Source of the DNA: Myxococcaceae bacterium
Lineage (GTDB): Bacteria; Myxococcota; Myxococcia; Myxococcales; Myxococcaceae
Direction of reading: 5' to 3'
Assembly: GCA_004173515.1 (NCBI GenBank)
Contig: SECN01000053.1
Coordinates: forward strand, 19,187-83,186
Length of the DNA stretch: 64,000 nucleotides
Positions 44,293 through 53,306 of this stretch are shown here, piece by piece (the stretch's first letter is position 1; the number at the start of each line of letters is the position of its first letter). The notes under the pieces were generated by a model that worked only from the letters and a program-made list of their open reading frames with translations, was not told the origin of the DNA and searched no databases. The translations under genes were made by a program, and so were the position numbers.

Positions 44293-44826
44293 ATGCGCCC
44301 CGCCCGAATCCTTCCGGCCCTCCTCGTGTCCGTCGTCCTCACGGCCTGCGCCGCCCCGCAGGTGCGCCCGCAGGGGAGCATCCGCAAGGTGGTGGTGGTG
44401 GCGGGCTCGCGCGTGGACGTGCTGCCGACCGGGTCGTTCCGCCAGGACATGATTGGTGAGAGCAACCCGCGCACCGTCATCGCGCGTCAGACCGAGGCGG
44501 TGCTCGCCTCGCGCGGCTTCGAGGTGGTGGCCACGCGCCAGTCCCAGGCTCCGGTGCCGCTCACCGACGAGGTGTCGTCCTTCATCCAGCAGAACAAGGC
44601 CGAGGCCGGCGTGGTGGTCATCCTGGACTGGCTGGACACGTCGGGCGCGGCGGTGCTGGGCCGGGTGGACGTGGTGCTGCGCCTGGGCGTGGTGGACCCC
44701 TCCGGGCAGGTGCTGTGGACGGACACCTTCCGCTCCCAGCCGGTCGTCAGCATGTATCAGGCGCAGGGGGACTGGAACTCGTTCCTGCGCCGCGCCGTCA
44801 ACGACGCGGTGCAGGTGGTGCCGTGA
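44293..44826 (+). CDS. lipoprotein of unknown function
   Basis: A 177-residue lipoprotein: signal MRPARILPALLVSVVLTAC with lipobox LTAC, Cys at residue 19. The mature domain contains KVVVVAGSRVDVLP, RQTEAVLASRGFEVV, AGVVVILDWLD, and DVVLRLGVVDPSGQVLWTD, an alternating alpha/beta layout like the periplasmic DUF799/TolB-N type domains of outer-membrane biogenesis lipoproteins. The family is not assigned. It starts 58 bases after imuB and ends 43 bases before an epimerase gene; no shared function is evident. Confidence 0.7.
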   Translation: MRPARILPALLVSVVLTACAAPQVRPQGSIRKVVVVAGSRVDVLPTGSFRQDMIGESNPRTVIARQTEAVLASRGFEVVATRQSQAPVPLTDEVSSFIQQNKAEAGVVVILDWLDTSGAAVLGRVDVVLRLGVVDPSGQVLWTDTFRSQPVVSMYQAQGDWNSFLRRAVNDAVQVVP

Positions 44827-44869
44827 GCCGCTGTCTTGCCTGCGGCTTCCCCCGTGCGAAGAGGGGGGC

Positions 44870-45850
44870 ATGCGGATCCTGGTGACGGGCGCGGCGGGCT
44901 TCATCGGCGCCCACGTCTGTGAGCGGCTGCTCGCGCGCGGTGACGCGGTGGTGGGCCTGGATGCGATGGACGCGGCGCCGGGGGACGTGGCGCTGCGCGA
45001 AGCGCGCCTCGCCAGGCTGTCAGCGACGCGTGGCTTCACCTTCCTCGCGGGTGACATCACCGACGCGGCCCGGCTGCGCGAGGCGTTCGCGCTCGCACGC
45101 CCCGAAGGCGTGGTGCACCTGGCGGCGCGCGTGGGCGTGCGGGCCCCGGACGCGGAGGCCCCGGCGTACGCGGACACCAACGTGACGGGCTTCGTGCGCG
45201 TGCTGGAGGGCTGCCGCGAGGCGAAGGTCGGGCACCTGGTCTACGCCTCCTCCAGCTCCGTGTACGGCGCGGCCACGCCCACGCCGTTCCGAGAGGACGC
45301 GCCCGTGGATCAACCACTCAACCTCTACGGCGCCACCAAGCGCGCCAACGAGCTGATGGCGCACGCGTACAGCCACCTGCACCGGCTGCCCACCAGCGGC
45401 CTGCGCTTCTTCACGGTGTACGGGCCCTGGGGCCGTCCGGACATGGCGCCCCTGCTGTTCCTGCGCGCGCTGGCGAGGGGAGAGCCCCTCGTGCTGCACG
45501 GCGACGGGCGGATGCGGCGCGACTTCACTTTCGTGGACGACGTGGCGGAGGCGGTGCTGCGGGTGCTCGACCGGCCTCCGGAAGCAAGCCCGCCCCAGCG
45601 CCTGCTCAACGTGGGCCACGGCGAGCCCGTGGTGCTGGGGGACTTCGTGGCCCTGCTGGAGCGCCACTGGGGCACGCGTGCCCGCGTGACGTCCGTGCCC
45701 GCGCAGGCGGCGGAGATGGCCTCCACCTGGGCGGACACCTCCCGCCTGGAGCACGAAACGGGCTTCCGACCCCGCGTGTCCGTGGACGAGGGCGTGGCCC
45801 GGCTGGTGGCGTGGTACCGCCAGTGGATGGACGCCAGCGCCGGCCGCTGA
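44870..45850 (+). CDS. NAD-dependent sugar-nucleotide epimerase (UDP-glucuronate/UDP-glucose 4-epimerase-like)
   Basis: A 326-residue extended SDR. MRILVTGAAGFIGAHV binds NAD; catalysis is carried by Ser/Thr in YASSSSVYG and by YGATK (YxxxK). LRFFTVYGPWGRPDMA and DGRMRRDFTFVDDVAEA are the signature of UDP-glucuronate or UDP-galactose 4-epimerases that supply polysaccharide synthesis. The usual arrangement of DxxD at the end of the second strand (VVGLDAMDA) favours NAD. No glycosyltransferase genes lie nearby, so the product's destination (capsule, LPS or slime) is not clear. A bidirectional hairpin follows the stop. Confidence 0.9.
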   Translation: MRILVTGAAGFIGAHVCERLLARGDAVVGLDAMDAAPGDVALREARLARLSATRGFTFLAGDITDAARLREAFALARPEGVVHLAARVGVRAPDAEAPAYADTNVTGFVRVLEGCREAKVGHLVYASSSSVYGAATPTPFREDAPVDQPLNLYGATKRANELMAHAYSHLHRLPTSGLRFFTVYGPWGRPDMAPLLFLRALARGEPLVLHGDGRMRRDFTFVDDVAEAVLRVLDRPPEASPPQRLLNVGHGEPVVLGDFVALLERHWGTRARVTSVPAQAAEMASTWADTSRLEHETGFRPRVSVDEGVARLVAWYRQWMDASAGR

Positions 45851-45858
45851 GAAAGGCG

Positions 45859-45902
45859 ACGGGCGTCGCCCGGAGCACCTGCTGGCCCCGGCCGACGCCC
45901 GT
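45859..45902 (+). terminator. bidirectional hairpin between epimerase and CARDB gene
   Basis: ACGGGCGTCG (45859-45868) and CGACGCCCGT (45893-45902) form a 10-bp stem between two convergent genes; the 24-base loop can itself fold through CCGG pairs. No T-run follows. Confidence 0.6.
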
Positions 45903-45939
45903 TCGCGAAGATGAAACCCCTACCGTCCGCGTGCGACGG

Positions 45940-48900
45940 CTACGGCAACACCGCGAGGAAGCCCTGCGCGAAGGTGTTGTTGTCCTCGCGCAGCTCCATC
46001 ACCGACCGCTGCGCGTCCACGATGGCGCCCAGGTAGAACAGCCCGGAGCCCGTCGAACCCGGCGGCGTGATGGCCTGGGTGTTGAGCTGGCGCGTCGTGC
46101 ACTGCTGGGGCTGCAACGCGCCCAGGTTCACGAAGCCCAGGGACACCTGCTGCGAGCCCATGGCGACGTCCTGCGGGAACGCCAGCGCGGAGGTGGTGGA
46201 GAGGAACAGCTCCAGGCGGCCCGCGTTGGCGCCCGCGGTGGCGGTGCCCTGGTTGCAGACCTTCACCGTGGTGGTGAACATGTTGCCGTTGCGCACGGAG
46301 AACGGCGCGGTAACCTGCGTGATGACCAGGTCCGGCGCGTTGCCCACGCCAATGCGGCCCCGCACGAACGTGTTGTTGTCCGTGCGCAGCTCCTGGCCCT
46401 CGGAAGACACGGGCAGCAGCGCGCCCAGGAACAGGGGCGACTCCGGCACGGCGGCCGGCGGCAGGGAGACGGAGAAGGGCTCGTCCAACGTGACGCACGT
46501 CTCCGGTTGCAGCGAGGGCACCGACAGCATCCCCAGCCGGGAGCGGGTGGGGAAGAACTCCATGCCCTCCGGAGGCAGCACCGGCTCCGCCAGGACGGGC
46601 TCGGTGGAGAGGACGACCTCCAACTGCTGGTACTGCGAGGCAGACGTGCCCTGGTTGCAGACGGTGAGGGGCGCCCGCAGCGTCCCGCTGGACGTGACGC
46701 TGGCCGGTCCGCCCATGGCCGTGATGACGAGGTCCGGCCGGTTGCCCACGCCGATGCGAGCGCCGACGAAGGTGTTGTTGTCCTCGCGCAGCTCCTGGAT
46801 GTAGCGGAACGTGTCGACGGCGGCGCCCCACTGGAACGTCTGGGCCTCCGACATCCCGGAGACATACAGGTTGCCCTCCACCGGAATCGACACGCAGGCC
46901 CCCGCCTCCAGCGGATCCACCGACGTCCAGGCGGACGGCTGCGGATAGGACGGCCCGGACTCCGCCGGCATGGACAACTGGGGCACGCTCAGCACGTAGA
47001 GCTCCACGCGCGATTCGTGGAACGCATCCTGGGTCCCCTGGTTGCAGACGGTGACGGTGGCGGTGAAGGTCTGCCACGGCTGGGCGCTGGCGGGGCCCGT
47101 CACGTCCGTGACGACCAGATCGGGGCCGGAGCCTCCGGCGATCCGCCCGAGCACGAAGACGTTGTTGTCCTCGCGCAGCTCCATCAGGCTCTGCGAGCGA
47201 TCCACGGTGGCGCCCACGAACACCGGATGCTCCAGCCACCCGCCCCACCCGTAGGCGGACACCGTGTCGGACGGGGTCGCGCACTGGCCGGGTTCGAGCT
47301 GCGGAACGGGCAGGGTGCCGAACTGCTCCTGGCTGCCGTAGGAGGGCGGCGGCGGCCCCCCGGCCGGAGGCGGACTCCAGCGGTCATCCTGGGACAGGAT
47401 GAGCGCCACGCTGGTGGAGGAGGACGGCTCATTGCCCACGTTGCAGACGCGCGCGGACACGAAGAACGGGAAGCCCGGTTCGAAGGTGGGGGGCGCCTCC
47501 ATCGCGGTGACAATCAGATCCGGTCCGGAGCCCAGGCTGATCCGCCCCGCCATGAGGACGTTGTTGTCGCGGCGCAGCTCCTGCTGGGCGGACCAGGTCC
47601 CCGGATTGACCAGGGCGCCCACGTACAACGGCTGTTGGTAGCTGCTGCCAGGGGGCCGCCAGGCCGAACCGGTGACCTCGCGCGTGATGCACGCCCCGAC
47701 GCCCAGCGACGGCACCGACACGCCGTTGACGAGCGCCTGCGTGGACGGCGGTCCGCTCGGGCCGTAGGGCGACGGCTGGACCAGCGAGGGTTCGGAGGAC
47801 AGGTACACCTCCACGGTGGTGCTGCTCGACATCTCCGTGCCCAGGTTGCAGACGCGCACGGAGGTGGTGAAGGGGCCGCCATCCCGCGCGCTGTCGGGGG
47901 CCGTGATCCGGGTGACGGCGAGGTCCGCCTTCATCGAGCCCAGGCCCACACGTCCCGCAGCGAAGCCGTTGTTGTCCCGCCGCTGCTCGGAGTTCGACGT
48001 GTCGACGACGCCGCTCAGGTACACGGGCTGCTCGGGCGGGAGCGATGGGGCGTAGGCCTGGAAGGTCGCCCGCTGCGCGATGCACTCGCCTTCGTTCAGA
48101 TGGAGGTTGGCGTTCGAGCTGCCCAGGAAGAAGTAGCCGGGGAGCGGGCCCGGGAACGAGGGGAACTGGGGCAGGGGCTCCGGCGGCGTGGCGTTCGTGG
48201 ACAGGTACAGGGAGACGTCAACGCCGGACACGTTGCCGGAGCCCGCGTTGCAGACCGTGTATGTCGCGGTGAAGGACTGTCCCTCCCGCAGGTTCGCGGG
48301 GACCTTCAGGTCGCGCAGGACCAGGTCCGCGCCGTACCCCGCGCCCAGCTTCCCGTGCGTGAAGACGTTGTTGTCCTCGCGCAGCTCCATCTGGGTGCGC
48401 TGCGAATCCACGACCGCGCCCAGCGTCAGGTCCGTCCGCCAGTTGCCGCCCACCATGGCCTCGGGAGGCAGCTGGACCACCCCTTCCACCCGACGGATCG
48501 CGCAGTCACCCGGGGACAGGAAGCCCACATCCGTCGAGCCCACCGGGACCTGGGTCCGCGAATAGATGGGGCCATTCGGGGGCGGAAGCACCACCGCGTC
48601 CTCCGTGGACAGGTACAGCTCCAGGCGGGAGGAGTAGGCCGGCTCGGTGCCCACGTTGCAGACCTTGGCCTCGGCGGTGAACGCGCCGTAGGACGGCCCC
48701 ACGGAGTCAGGCGCCGTCAGCGAGCGGATCACCAGATCCGGACCGCTGCCCACGCCCACGAGCCCCTTCACGAAGGTGTTGTTGTCCTCGCGCAGCTCCG
48801 GGACGTTGAGCGTCCCGTCCACGCGAGCGCCCACGTAGAGCGGCGTGTTCGGCGGCGAGGCCGGGGGCACGCTCACGGAGCCCTGCACCATCAGCGTGGA

Positions 48901-50049
48901 GCACTGTCCGGCATCCAGTCCCCACGTCTGGGCCCCGCCGATGACCGACTCCGTCATGGAGCCCGGGGTGGAGGCGTCCTGGATGGCGGGCAGTGTGGAC
49001 AGCAGCAGGTCCACCGCCACGGTGCTGCTCCACTCGGTGCCCACGTTGCACACCCGCACGGACGCGTTCATCCAACCATAGGGGAACAGGGTGTCCACGC
49101 CCGTCACGTCGGAGACCACGAGGTCGGGCCGGGTGCCGATGCTCAACCGGCCCGCGATGCGCGCGTTGTTGTCCTCGCGCAGCTCCTCCTGGGAGCCCGT
49201 CGGATCCACGAGGGCGCCCAGGTACAGCGGCTGCCCGGGCGTGGCCGCGGCGGGGAGCTGGGCGGACGCATCCCCCTGGAGCGTGAGGCACAGGCCCGGC
49301 TCCATCCAGGGCACGGACACCTCTCCCACCTGGAGCTGGGTCGGGGACGGGGGTGAACCCGGCGCCGTCGGGGACAGCGTGGCCTGGGTGGAGACGAACA
49401 GCCCCACGCGGGTGCCGCCCAGGTAGGAAGAGCCCGCGTTGCACACGCGCAGCTCCACGGGCAGGGACTCCCCGGAGCGCGCGCTGGAGGGGGCCTTCAG
49501 CTCGGTGACCACGAAGTCCCCGAGCTCGCCCACGCCCATCAATCCGAGGACGAAGCCGTTGTTGAGCTCGTCCACCTCCTCCACGGACTCGCGCGTGTCG
49601 ATGAGCGCCCCCAGGTAGAAGGCGCCATCCCCCGTCGCCGCGGGGGGCCGGACCGCGTAGGCGGTCACGGTGCGGGTGATGCACTCCCCGGGCTCCAGCG
49701 CGGGCCCCATGTCCACCTCACCCACCACCTGCTGGGAGGAGGGGGGCGCGCCAGGAGGGAGCTGCTGCGTGGGGGTCGTGGACAGCAGGATCTGGAGGGC
49801 CACGCCGCTGCCACCGGGGTAGGCGGACTCCGTGCCCCGGTTGCAGACCCGGGCGCTGACGAAGAAGGGGTCGCCCGTGCGCGCGTTGGCGGGCCCCTTC
49901 ACGTCGGTGATGACCAGGTCCGGTCCCTCGGTGAGGGACTGGGATTGGCGCTTCGCGGACGACGCGACGTCGCCTCCGCAGCCGTTGAATACCAGGGTGC
50001 CTGCGATGAGCAGACACACGCCTCTCCATGACGGCGTGGGCCGTGACAT
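45940..50049 (-). CDS. giant lipoprotein with ten tandem CARDB domains
   Basis: A 1369-residue surface lipoprotein. The signal RGVCLLIAGTLVFNGC has lipobox Cys at residue 24. The rest is ten tandem beta-sandwich repeats of about 130 residues, each opening PDLVITxxxxP, containing VCNxGT (seen ten times, for example SARVCNRGTES, TVKVCNQGTAT), a beta strand LxLSTxP, the ECxTR turn, YLGAxVD and ending ELREDNNxF. This is the CARDB (cell adhesion-related domain of bacteria) pattern. Each repeat has one near-invariant Cys in VCN and one in the turn, so a disulfide per repeat is likely. Asp/Asn-rich ends could bind calcium. Function: inferred cell-surface or matrix adhesion. A paralogue is encoded directly downstream on the chromosome. 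Confidence 0.9.
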   Translation of the reverse strand: MSRPTPSWRGVCLLIAGTLVFNGCGGDVASSAKRQSQSLTEGPDLVITDVKGPANARTGDPFFVSARVCNRGTESAYPGGSGVALQILLSTTPTQQLPPGAPPSSQQVVGEVDMGPALEPGECITRTVTAYAVRPPAATGDGAFYLGALIDTRESVEEVDELNNGFVLGLMGVGELGDFVVTELKAPSSARSGESLPVELRVCNAGSSYLGGTRVGLFVSTQATLSPTAPGSPPSPTQLQVGEVSVPWMEPGLCLTLQGDASAQLPAAATPGQPLYLGALVDPTGSQEELREDNNARIAGRLSIGTRPDLVVSDVTGVDTLFPYGWMNASVRVCNVGTEWSSTVAVDLLLSTLPAIQDASTPGSMTESVIGGAQTWGLDAGQCSTLMVQGSVSVPPASPPNTPLYVGARVDGTLNVPELREDNNTFVKGLVGVGSGPDLVIRSLTAPDSVGPSYGAFTAEAKVCNVGTEPAYSSRLELYLSTEDAVVLPPPNGPIYSRTQVPVGSTDVGFLSPGDCAIRRVEGVVQLPPEAMVGGNWRTDLTLGAVVDSQRTQMELREDNNVFTHGKLGAGYGADLVLRDLKVPANLREGQSFTATYTVCNAGSGNVSGVDVSLYLSTNATPPEPLPQFPSFPGPLPGYFFLGSSNANLHLNEGECIAQRATFQAYAPSLPPEQPVYLSGVVDTSNSEQRRDNNGFAAGRVGLGSMKADLAVTRITAPDSARDGGPFTTSVRVCNLGTEMSSSTTVEVYLSSEPSLVQPSPYGPSGPPSTQALVNGVSVPSLGVGACITREVTGSAWRPPGSSYQQPLYVGALVNPGTWSAQQELRRDNNVLMAGRISLGSGPDLIVTAMEAPPTFEPGFPFFVSARVCNVGNEPSSSTSVALILSQDDRWSPPPAGGPPPPSYGSQEQFGTLPVPQLEPGQCATPSDTVSAYGWGGWLEHPVFVGATVDRSQSLMELREDNNVFVLGRIAGGSGPDLVVTDVTGPASAQPWQTFTATVTVCNQGTQDAFHESRVELYVLSVPQLSMPAESGPSYPQPSAWTSVDPLEAGACVSIPVEGNLYVSGMSEAQTFQWGAAVDTFRYIQELREDNNTFVGARIGVGNRPDLVITAMGGPASVTSSGTLRAPLTVCNQGTSASQYQQLEVVLSTEPVLAEPVLPPEGMEFFPTRSRLGMLSVPSLQPETCVTLDEPFSVSLPPAAVPESPLFLGALLPVSSEGQELRTDNNTFVRGRIGVGNAPDLVITQVTAPFSVRNGNMFTTTVKVCNQGTATAGANAGRLELFLSTTSALAFPQDVAMGSQQVSLGFVNLGALQPQQCTTRQLNTQAITPPGSTGSGLFYLGAIVDAQRSVMELREDNNTFAQGFLAVLP

Positions 50050-50186
50050 GAGTACTCCTTTGGGGGTGGGCGGCTGGGATTAAGTCCAGGCAATCCCAGC
50101 CGAAAACGGAATCCGGCTTTTACCACTCCCTGGGAAACATTGCCGCCAGCAGGTCCCCCTGTCCCCCGATGACGCATCACCCGGGG

Positions 50187-50220
50187 GCGCCGTCCGGGGC
50201 ACGTGGGCTCCGGACGGCGC
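50187..50220 (-). terminator. hairpin after the second CARDB gene
   Basis: GCGCCGTCCGG (50187-50197) and CCGGACGGCGC (50210-50220) form a perfect 11-bp stem 15 bases downstream of the minus-strand stop at 50236. It lies in the 186-base gap between the two CARDB genes. Confidence 0.65.
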
Positions 50221-50235
50221 GGGTGTCTCAAGGGC

Positions 50236-53166
50236 TCAGTACGGCAGCAGCACGAACACGTTGCCGGTGAGGCTGTCGTTGTCGGAGCGCAGGTCCGGCC
50301 CGTAGGGACCCGAGCCGTCCGGAGCGACGAACGCGCTCAGGTACAGCACCTGATCCGCATAGGCCCCCGTGGGACGCGAGGCGAAGGAGAGCACCGGGGT
50401 CGTGATGCACTCGCCCGCGCCCAGCCCTGGCACCTGCGTCTGCCCGATGACGGTCTGGAGCGGCGTCGGGGTGAACGGCAGGCCGTGGGTGGGAAGCAGC
50501 GGCGTGGCTTCCGTGGACAGGATGACCTGCACGGGGGTGGGCATGTAGGAGGGGCCGAAGCCCTCGTTGCAGACCGTCACCTGCGGAGAGAACGGAGCCG
50601 CCTGGCTCGCGACGATGGGCGCGCTCAGGTCACGGACCACGAGATCCACCCCGTTGCCGGTGCTGATGCGGGCCCCGAGGAAGGTGTTGTTGTCCGAGCG
50701 CAGCTCCTGCGTGGATGCCACGCGCGCGGCCACGCGCAGCGGGAGGTCGGGGAACGTGAAGGTGTTGTACGGCACGGCCGTCAGGTAGGCGGGCCCCGGG
50801 ACGGACACCGTGCGGCACTCTCCGGCTTGAAGGGTGGGCAGCGACGTCGTGCCGTAGGAGACCGCCGAACCGGGATCGAGGTTGCCGGGACCGGAGGCGG
50901 ACGGTGCCGGAACGTCGGGGTCCGTGGTGAGGAGCAGCTCCAACTGGCCGCCTGAGGTGGCCGCCGTGCCCGCGTTGCACACCGTGGCGCTCATCGGCCC
51001 CGGCTGGAACGTGCGGAGATGCGACGGACCGCTCACTGCGGTGACGACCCAATCCGGCCCGGTGCCCACGTCGATGCGGCCGGCGACGAAGGGGTTGTTG
51101 TCCGCGCGCAGCTCCGGCTGCTGCTGCCAGGGCTCGACGATGGCGCCCAGGTACAGGGGCTGACCCGGCAGGGCCGAAGGCGGCACGTTGGCCAACGCCT
51201 GCTGCGGAGTGACCGTCATGCATTGCCCCGGCGTCAGCTCCATCACGTACGCGGCGCCGCTGAAGCTCCGCGTGGGGGACTGGGGGAAGCCCACGACCCT
51301 GGGCATGGGCAGGGTGGCCGTCGTGGACAGGAAGAACGGCACGTACGCCGGATACGTGTTCGCGGTGCCCACGTTGCAGACGCGCACGGACAGGGCCATG
51401 GGCGCGAAGGGCAGCGCGCTGGAGGGGCCCGTCAGGTTCGTGATGACCAGGTCCGGCTCATGGCCCACGCCCACGCGGCCCCAGACGCGCGCGTTGTTGT
51501 CCTCGCGCAACTCCAGCAAGGTGGCCTGCGGATCGACCGCGGCCGCCAGGTACACGACGGGGTTGGGGTCCGAGGCGCCCGAGGGCAGGGTGGCGGAGGC
51601 GTTGATGCGCCGGGTGGAGCACTCCCCCGGGTTCAGGGCCGGCACGGACTCGGTGGTGAGCGGCGCCTGCGTGGCGGTCGCGGAGGAGGAGGGCGTCCCC
51701 AGCGTGGGGGTGGTGGCGAGGAACAACCGCACCTGGCTGGGTAACGAGGGCTGCGTGCCCACGTTGCAGACCTTCGCCCGGGCGGAGAACGCCAGACCGG
51801 GTTCGAGGGACGCGGGAGCCTCGATGGCGGTGAGCTCCAGGTCGGGGCGCAGGCCCACGCCCATGAGGTTCACCGCGAGGGTGTTGTTGTCCTTGCTCAG
51901 CTCCTGCCACCAGTTCGAGGGATCCACCACGGCGCCCACGTACAGGGGCTGGTCCGCCGTGGCCGCTTGCGGGAGCTGGGCGGTCGCGGCGACCGGGACG
52001 GTGGCACACCGCCCGCTCTCCAGGGCCGGGATGCTCTGGGTGCCCACCTGGGCATGGGTGGCGGCGGGCGTGACGGGAGGCGCCGATAGGGAGGGGACCG
52101 TGGACATGAAGACGGCCACGTCGCTGGGGGACGAATCCGAGGTCCCCACGTTGCAGACCTGCACGCTGGGGGTGAAGGCCTCACCCGGGCGCATGCCGGG
52201 CGGTGCCGTCACGCTGCGCACGATGAGGTCGGGCTGGATGCCCACGCCCACCCGCCCGGACACGAACAGGTTGTTGTCCTGACGCAGCTCCTGGAGCGTG
52301 AGGGTGGGGTTGACGGCGGCGCCCAGGTACAGCTGTTGATCCCAGTACCCGGCCAGGGGCAGCGTGGCCTGCGCGGCCACGAGCGCCTCGAAGCACTCCC
52401 CCGGGTACAGCGAGGGGGTGGGGGTGGTGCCCAGCGAGGACTGCTCGAGGGGCAGCGGCTCCCCCGGGCCAGAGGAGGGCAGCACGAGCGTGTCGACCGT
52501 GGACAGGTACAGCTCCACGGACGAGGCGTCGGCGATCATGGGGCCCTCGTTGCACACCGTCGCGGTGGCGATGAAGGGCGCGTCTGGTATCAGGTTGACG
52601 GGCGCGTCCAGCCGCGTGACCACGAGGTCGGGACGGAAGCCCACGCCCATGCGGCCGGAGACGAAGCCGTTGTTGTTCTCGTCCTGCTCCGCCTCCTGCC
52701 GGTCCACGTCGATGAACGCGCCCAGGAAGTAGGCGCCATCTCCGCCAGGAGAGGGCCAGAGCGCGAGGGCCGGCACGTCTTGCGTGACGCATTCACCCGC
52801 CACCAGCCGGGCTACGTTCGTCCGCCCCGCTTCAATCTGCCCCGTGGGTGCCGGTCCGCTTTGGGGCGGGAACTGCTGGGTGGGCCCCGTGGACAGGTAG
52901 AGCCGCAGCGAGTGGTAGAGGCTGGTGGTGGGCGCCGGACCCGTATTGCAGACGGTCACCTTCGCGGTGAAGGGGCTTCTGTTCATGAGGGACGAAGGGG
53001 CCTGGATCCGGGTGATGACGAGGTCCGGTCCATTGATGACGGAGCGGGCCTGGTTCGCCGGTTGGATCTTCTCGGTGCCGGACGCGCCGCCGCCGCAACC
53101 GGTGAACGCCAGTGTGCCCGCGAGGAGCACGTACGAATGCCTCCATGTCGGTCGTTGCCGTGACAT
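50236..53166 (-). CDS. lipoprotein with seven tandem CARDB domains (paralogue)
   Basis: A 976-residue relative of the neighbouring 1369-residue lipoprotein. The start MSRQRPTWRHSYVLLAGTLAFTGC matches the neighbour's start residue for residue in spacing (lipobox Cys at 24), and the first repeat is again PDLVITRIQAP. VCN occurs seven times (for example KVTVCNTGPAP, SVRVCNVGTANTY), so seven CARDB units. The shared first repeat has an extended insert including YFLGAFIDVDRQEAEQDENNN. I infer duplication followed by loss or gain of three internal repeats. Both genes have matched GAGTACTCC- or GAGTTCTCT-like leaders before their ATG and a separate terminator, so they are separately transcribed. Confidence 0.9.
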   Translation of the reverse strand: MSRQRPTWRHSYVLLAGTLAFTGCGGGASGTEKIQPANQARSVINGPDLVITRIQAPSSLMNRSPFTAKVTVCNTGPAPTTSLYHSLRLYLSTGPTQQFPPQSGPAPTGQIEAGRTNVARLVAGECVTQDVPALALWPSPGGDGAYFLGAFIDVDRQEAEQDENNNGFVSGRMGVGFRPDLVVTRLDAPVNLIPDAPFIATATVCNEGPMIADASSVELYLSTVDTLVLPSSGPGEPLPLEQSSLGTTPTPSLYPGECFEALVAAQATLPLAGYWDQQLYLGAAVNPTLTLQELRQDNNLFVSGRVGVGIQPDLIVRSVTAPPGMRPGEAFTPSVQVCNVGTSDSSPSDVAVFMSTVPSLSAPPVTPAATHAQVGTQSIPALESGRCATVPVAATAQLPQAATADQPLYVGAVVDPSNWWQELSKDNNTLAVNLMGVGLRPDLELTAIEAPASLEPGLAFSARAKVCNVGTQPSLPSQVRLFLATTPTLGTPSSSATATQAPLTTESVPALNPGECSTRRINASATLPSGASDPNPVVYLAAAVDPQATLLELREDNNARVWGRVGVGHEPDLVITNLTGPSSALPFAPMALSVRVCNVGTANTYPAYVPFFLSTTATLPMPRVVGFPQSPTRSFSGAAYVMELTPGQCMTVTPQQALANVPPSALPGQPLYLGAIVEPWQQQPELRADNNPFVAGRIDVGTGPDWVVTAVSGPSHLRTFQPGPMSATVCNAGTAATSGGQLELLLTTDPDVPAPSASGPGNLDPGSAVSYGTTSLPTLQAGECRTVSVPGPAYLTAVPYNTFTFPDLPLRVAARVASTQELRSDNNTFLGARISTGNGVDLVVRDLSAPIVASQAAPFSPQVTVCNEGFGPSYMPTPVQVILSTEATPLLPTHGLPFTPTPLQTVIGQTQVPGLGAGECITTPVLSFASRPTGAYADQVLYLSAFVAPDGSGPYGPDLRSDNDSLTGNVFVLLPY

Positions 53167-53267
53167 GAGTTCTCTCTTTGCTGTGGGTGGGGGACTTCGA
53201 CTTCAGGCGCGCCGTCAGCCAGGCCCTGGGCGGCGCGCTCGAAAGGTCAGAAGGGTCCCTTGAACGA

Positions 53268-53293
53268 AAGAGGTGAATGGAAATTCACCTCTT
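53268..53293 (-). terminator. hairpin after the ABC-F gene
   Basis: AAGAGGTGAAT (53268-53278) and ATTCACCTCTT (53283-53293) form a perfect 11-bp stem with a GGAA loop, 13 bases downstream of the minus-strand stop at 53307 and followed there by a TTTCGTT stretch. It is a good intrinsic terminator candidate and unusually AT-rich for this window. Confidence 0.75.
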
Positions 53294-53306
53294 CCGTATC
53301 GAATCG

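Noticed and set aside
45811..49356. 1181-codon plus-strand open frame opposite the CARDB gene
   Set aside because: Antisense to a clear repeat lipoprotein; composition is His/Gln/Arg/Ala/Gly-rich as expected for the complement of GC-rich code, with no domain.
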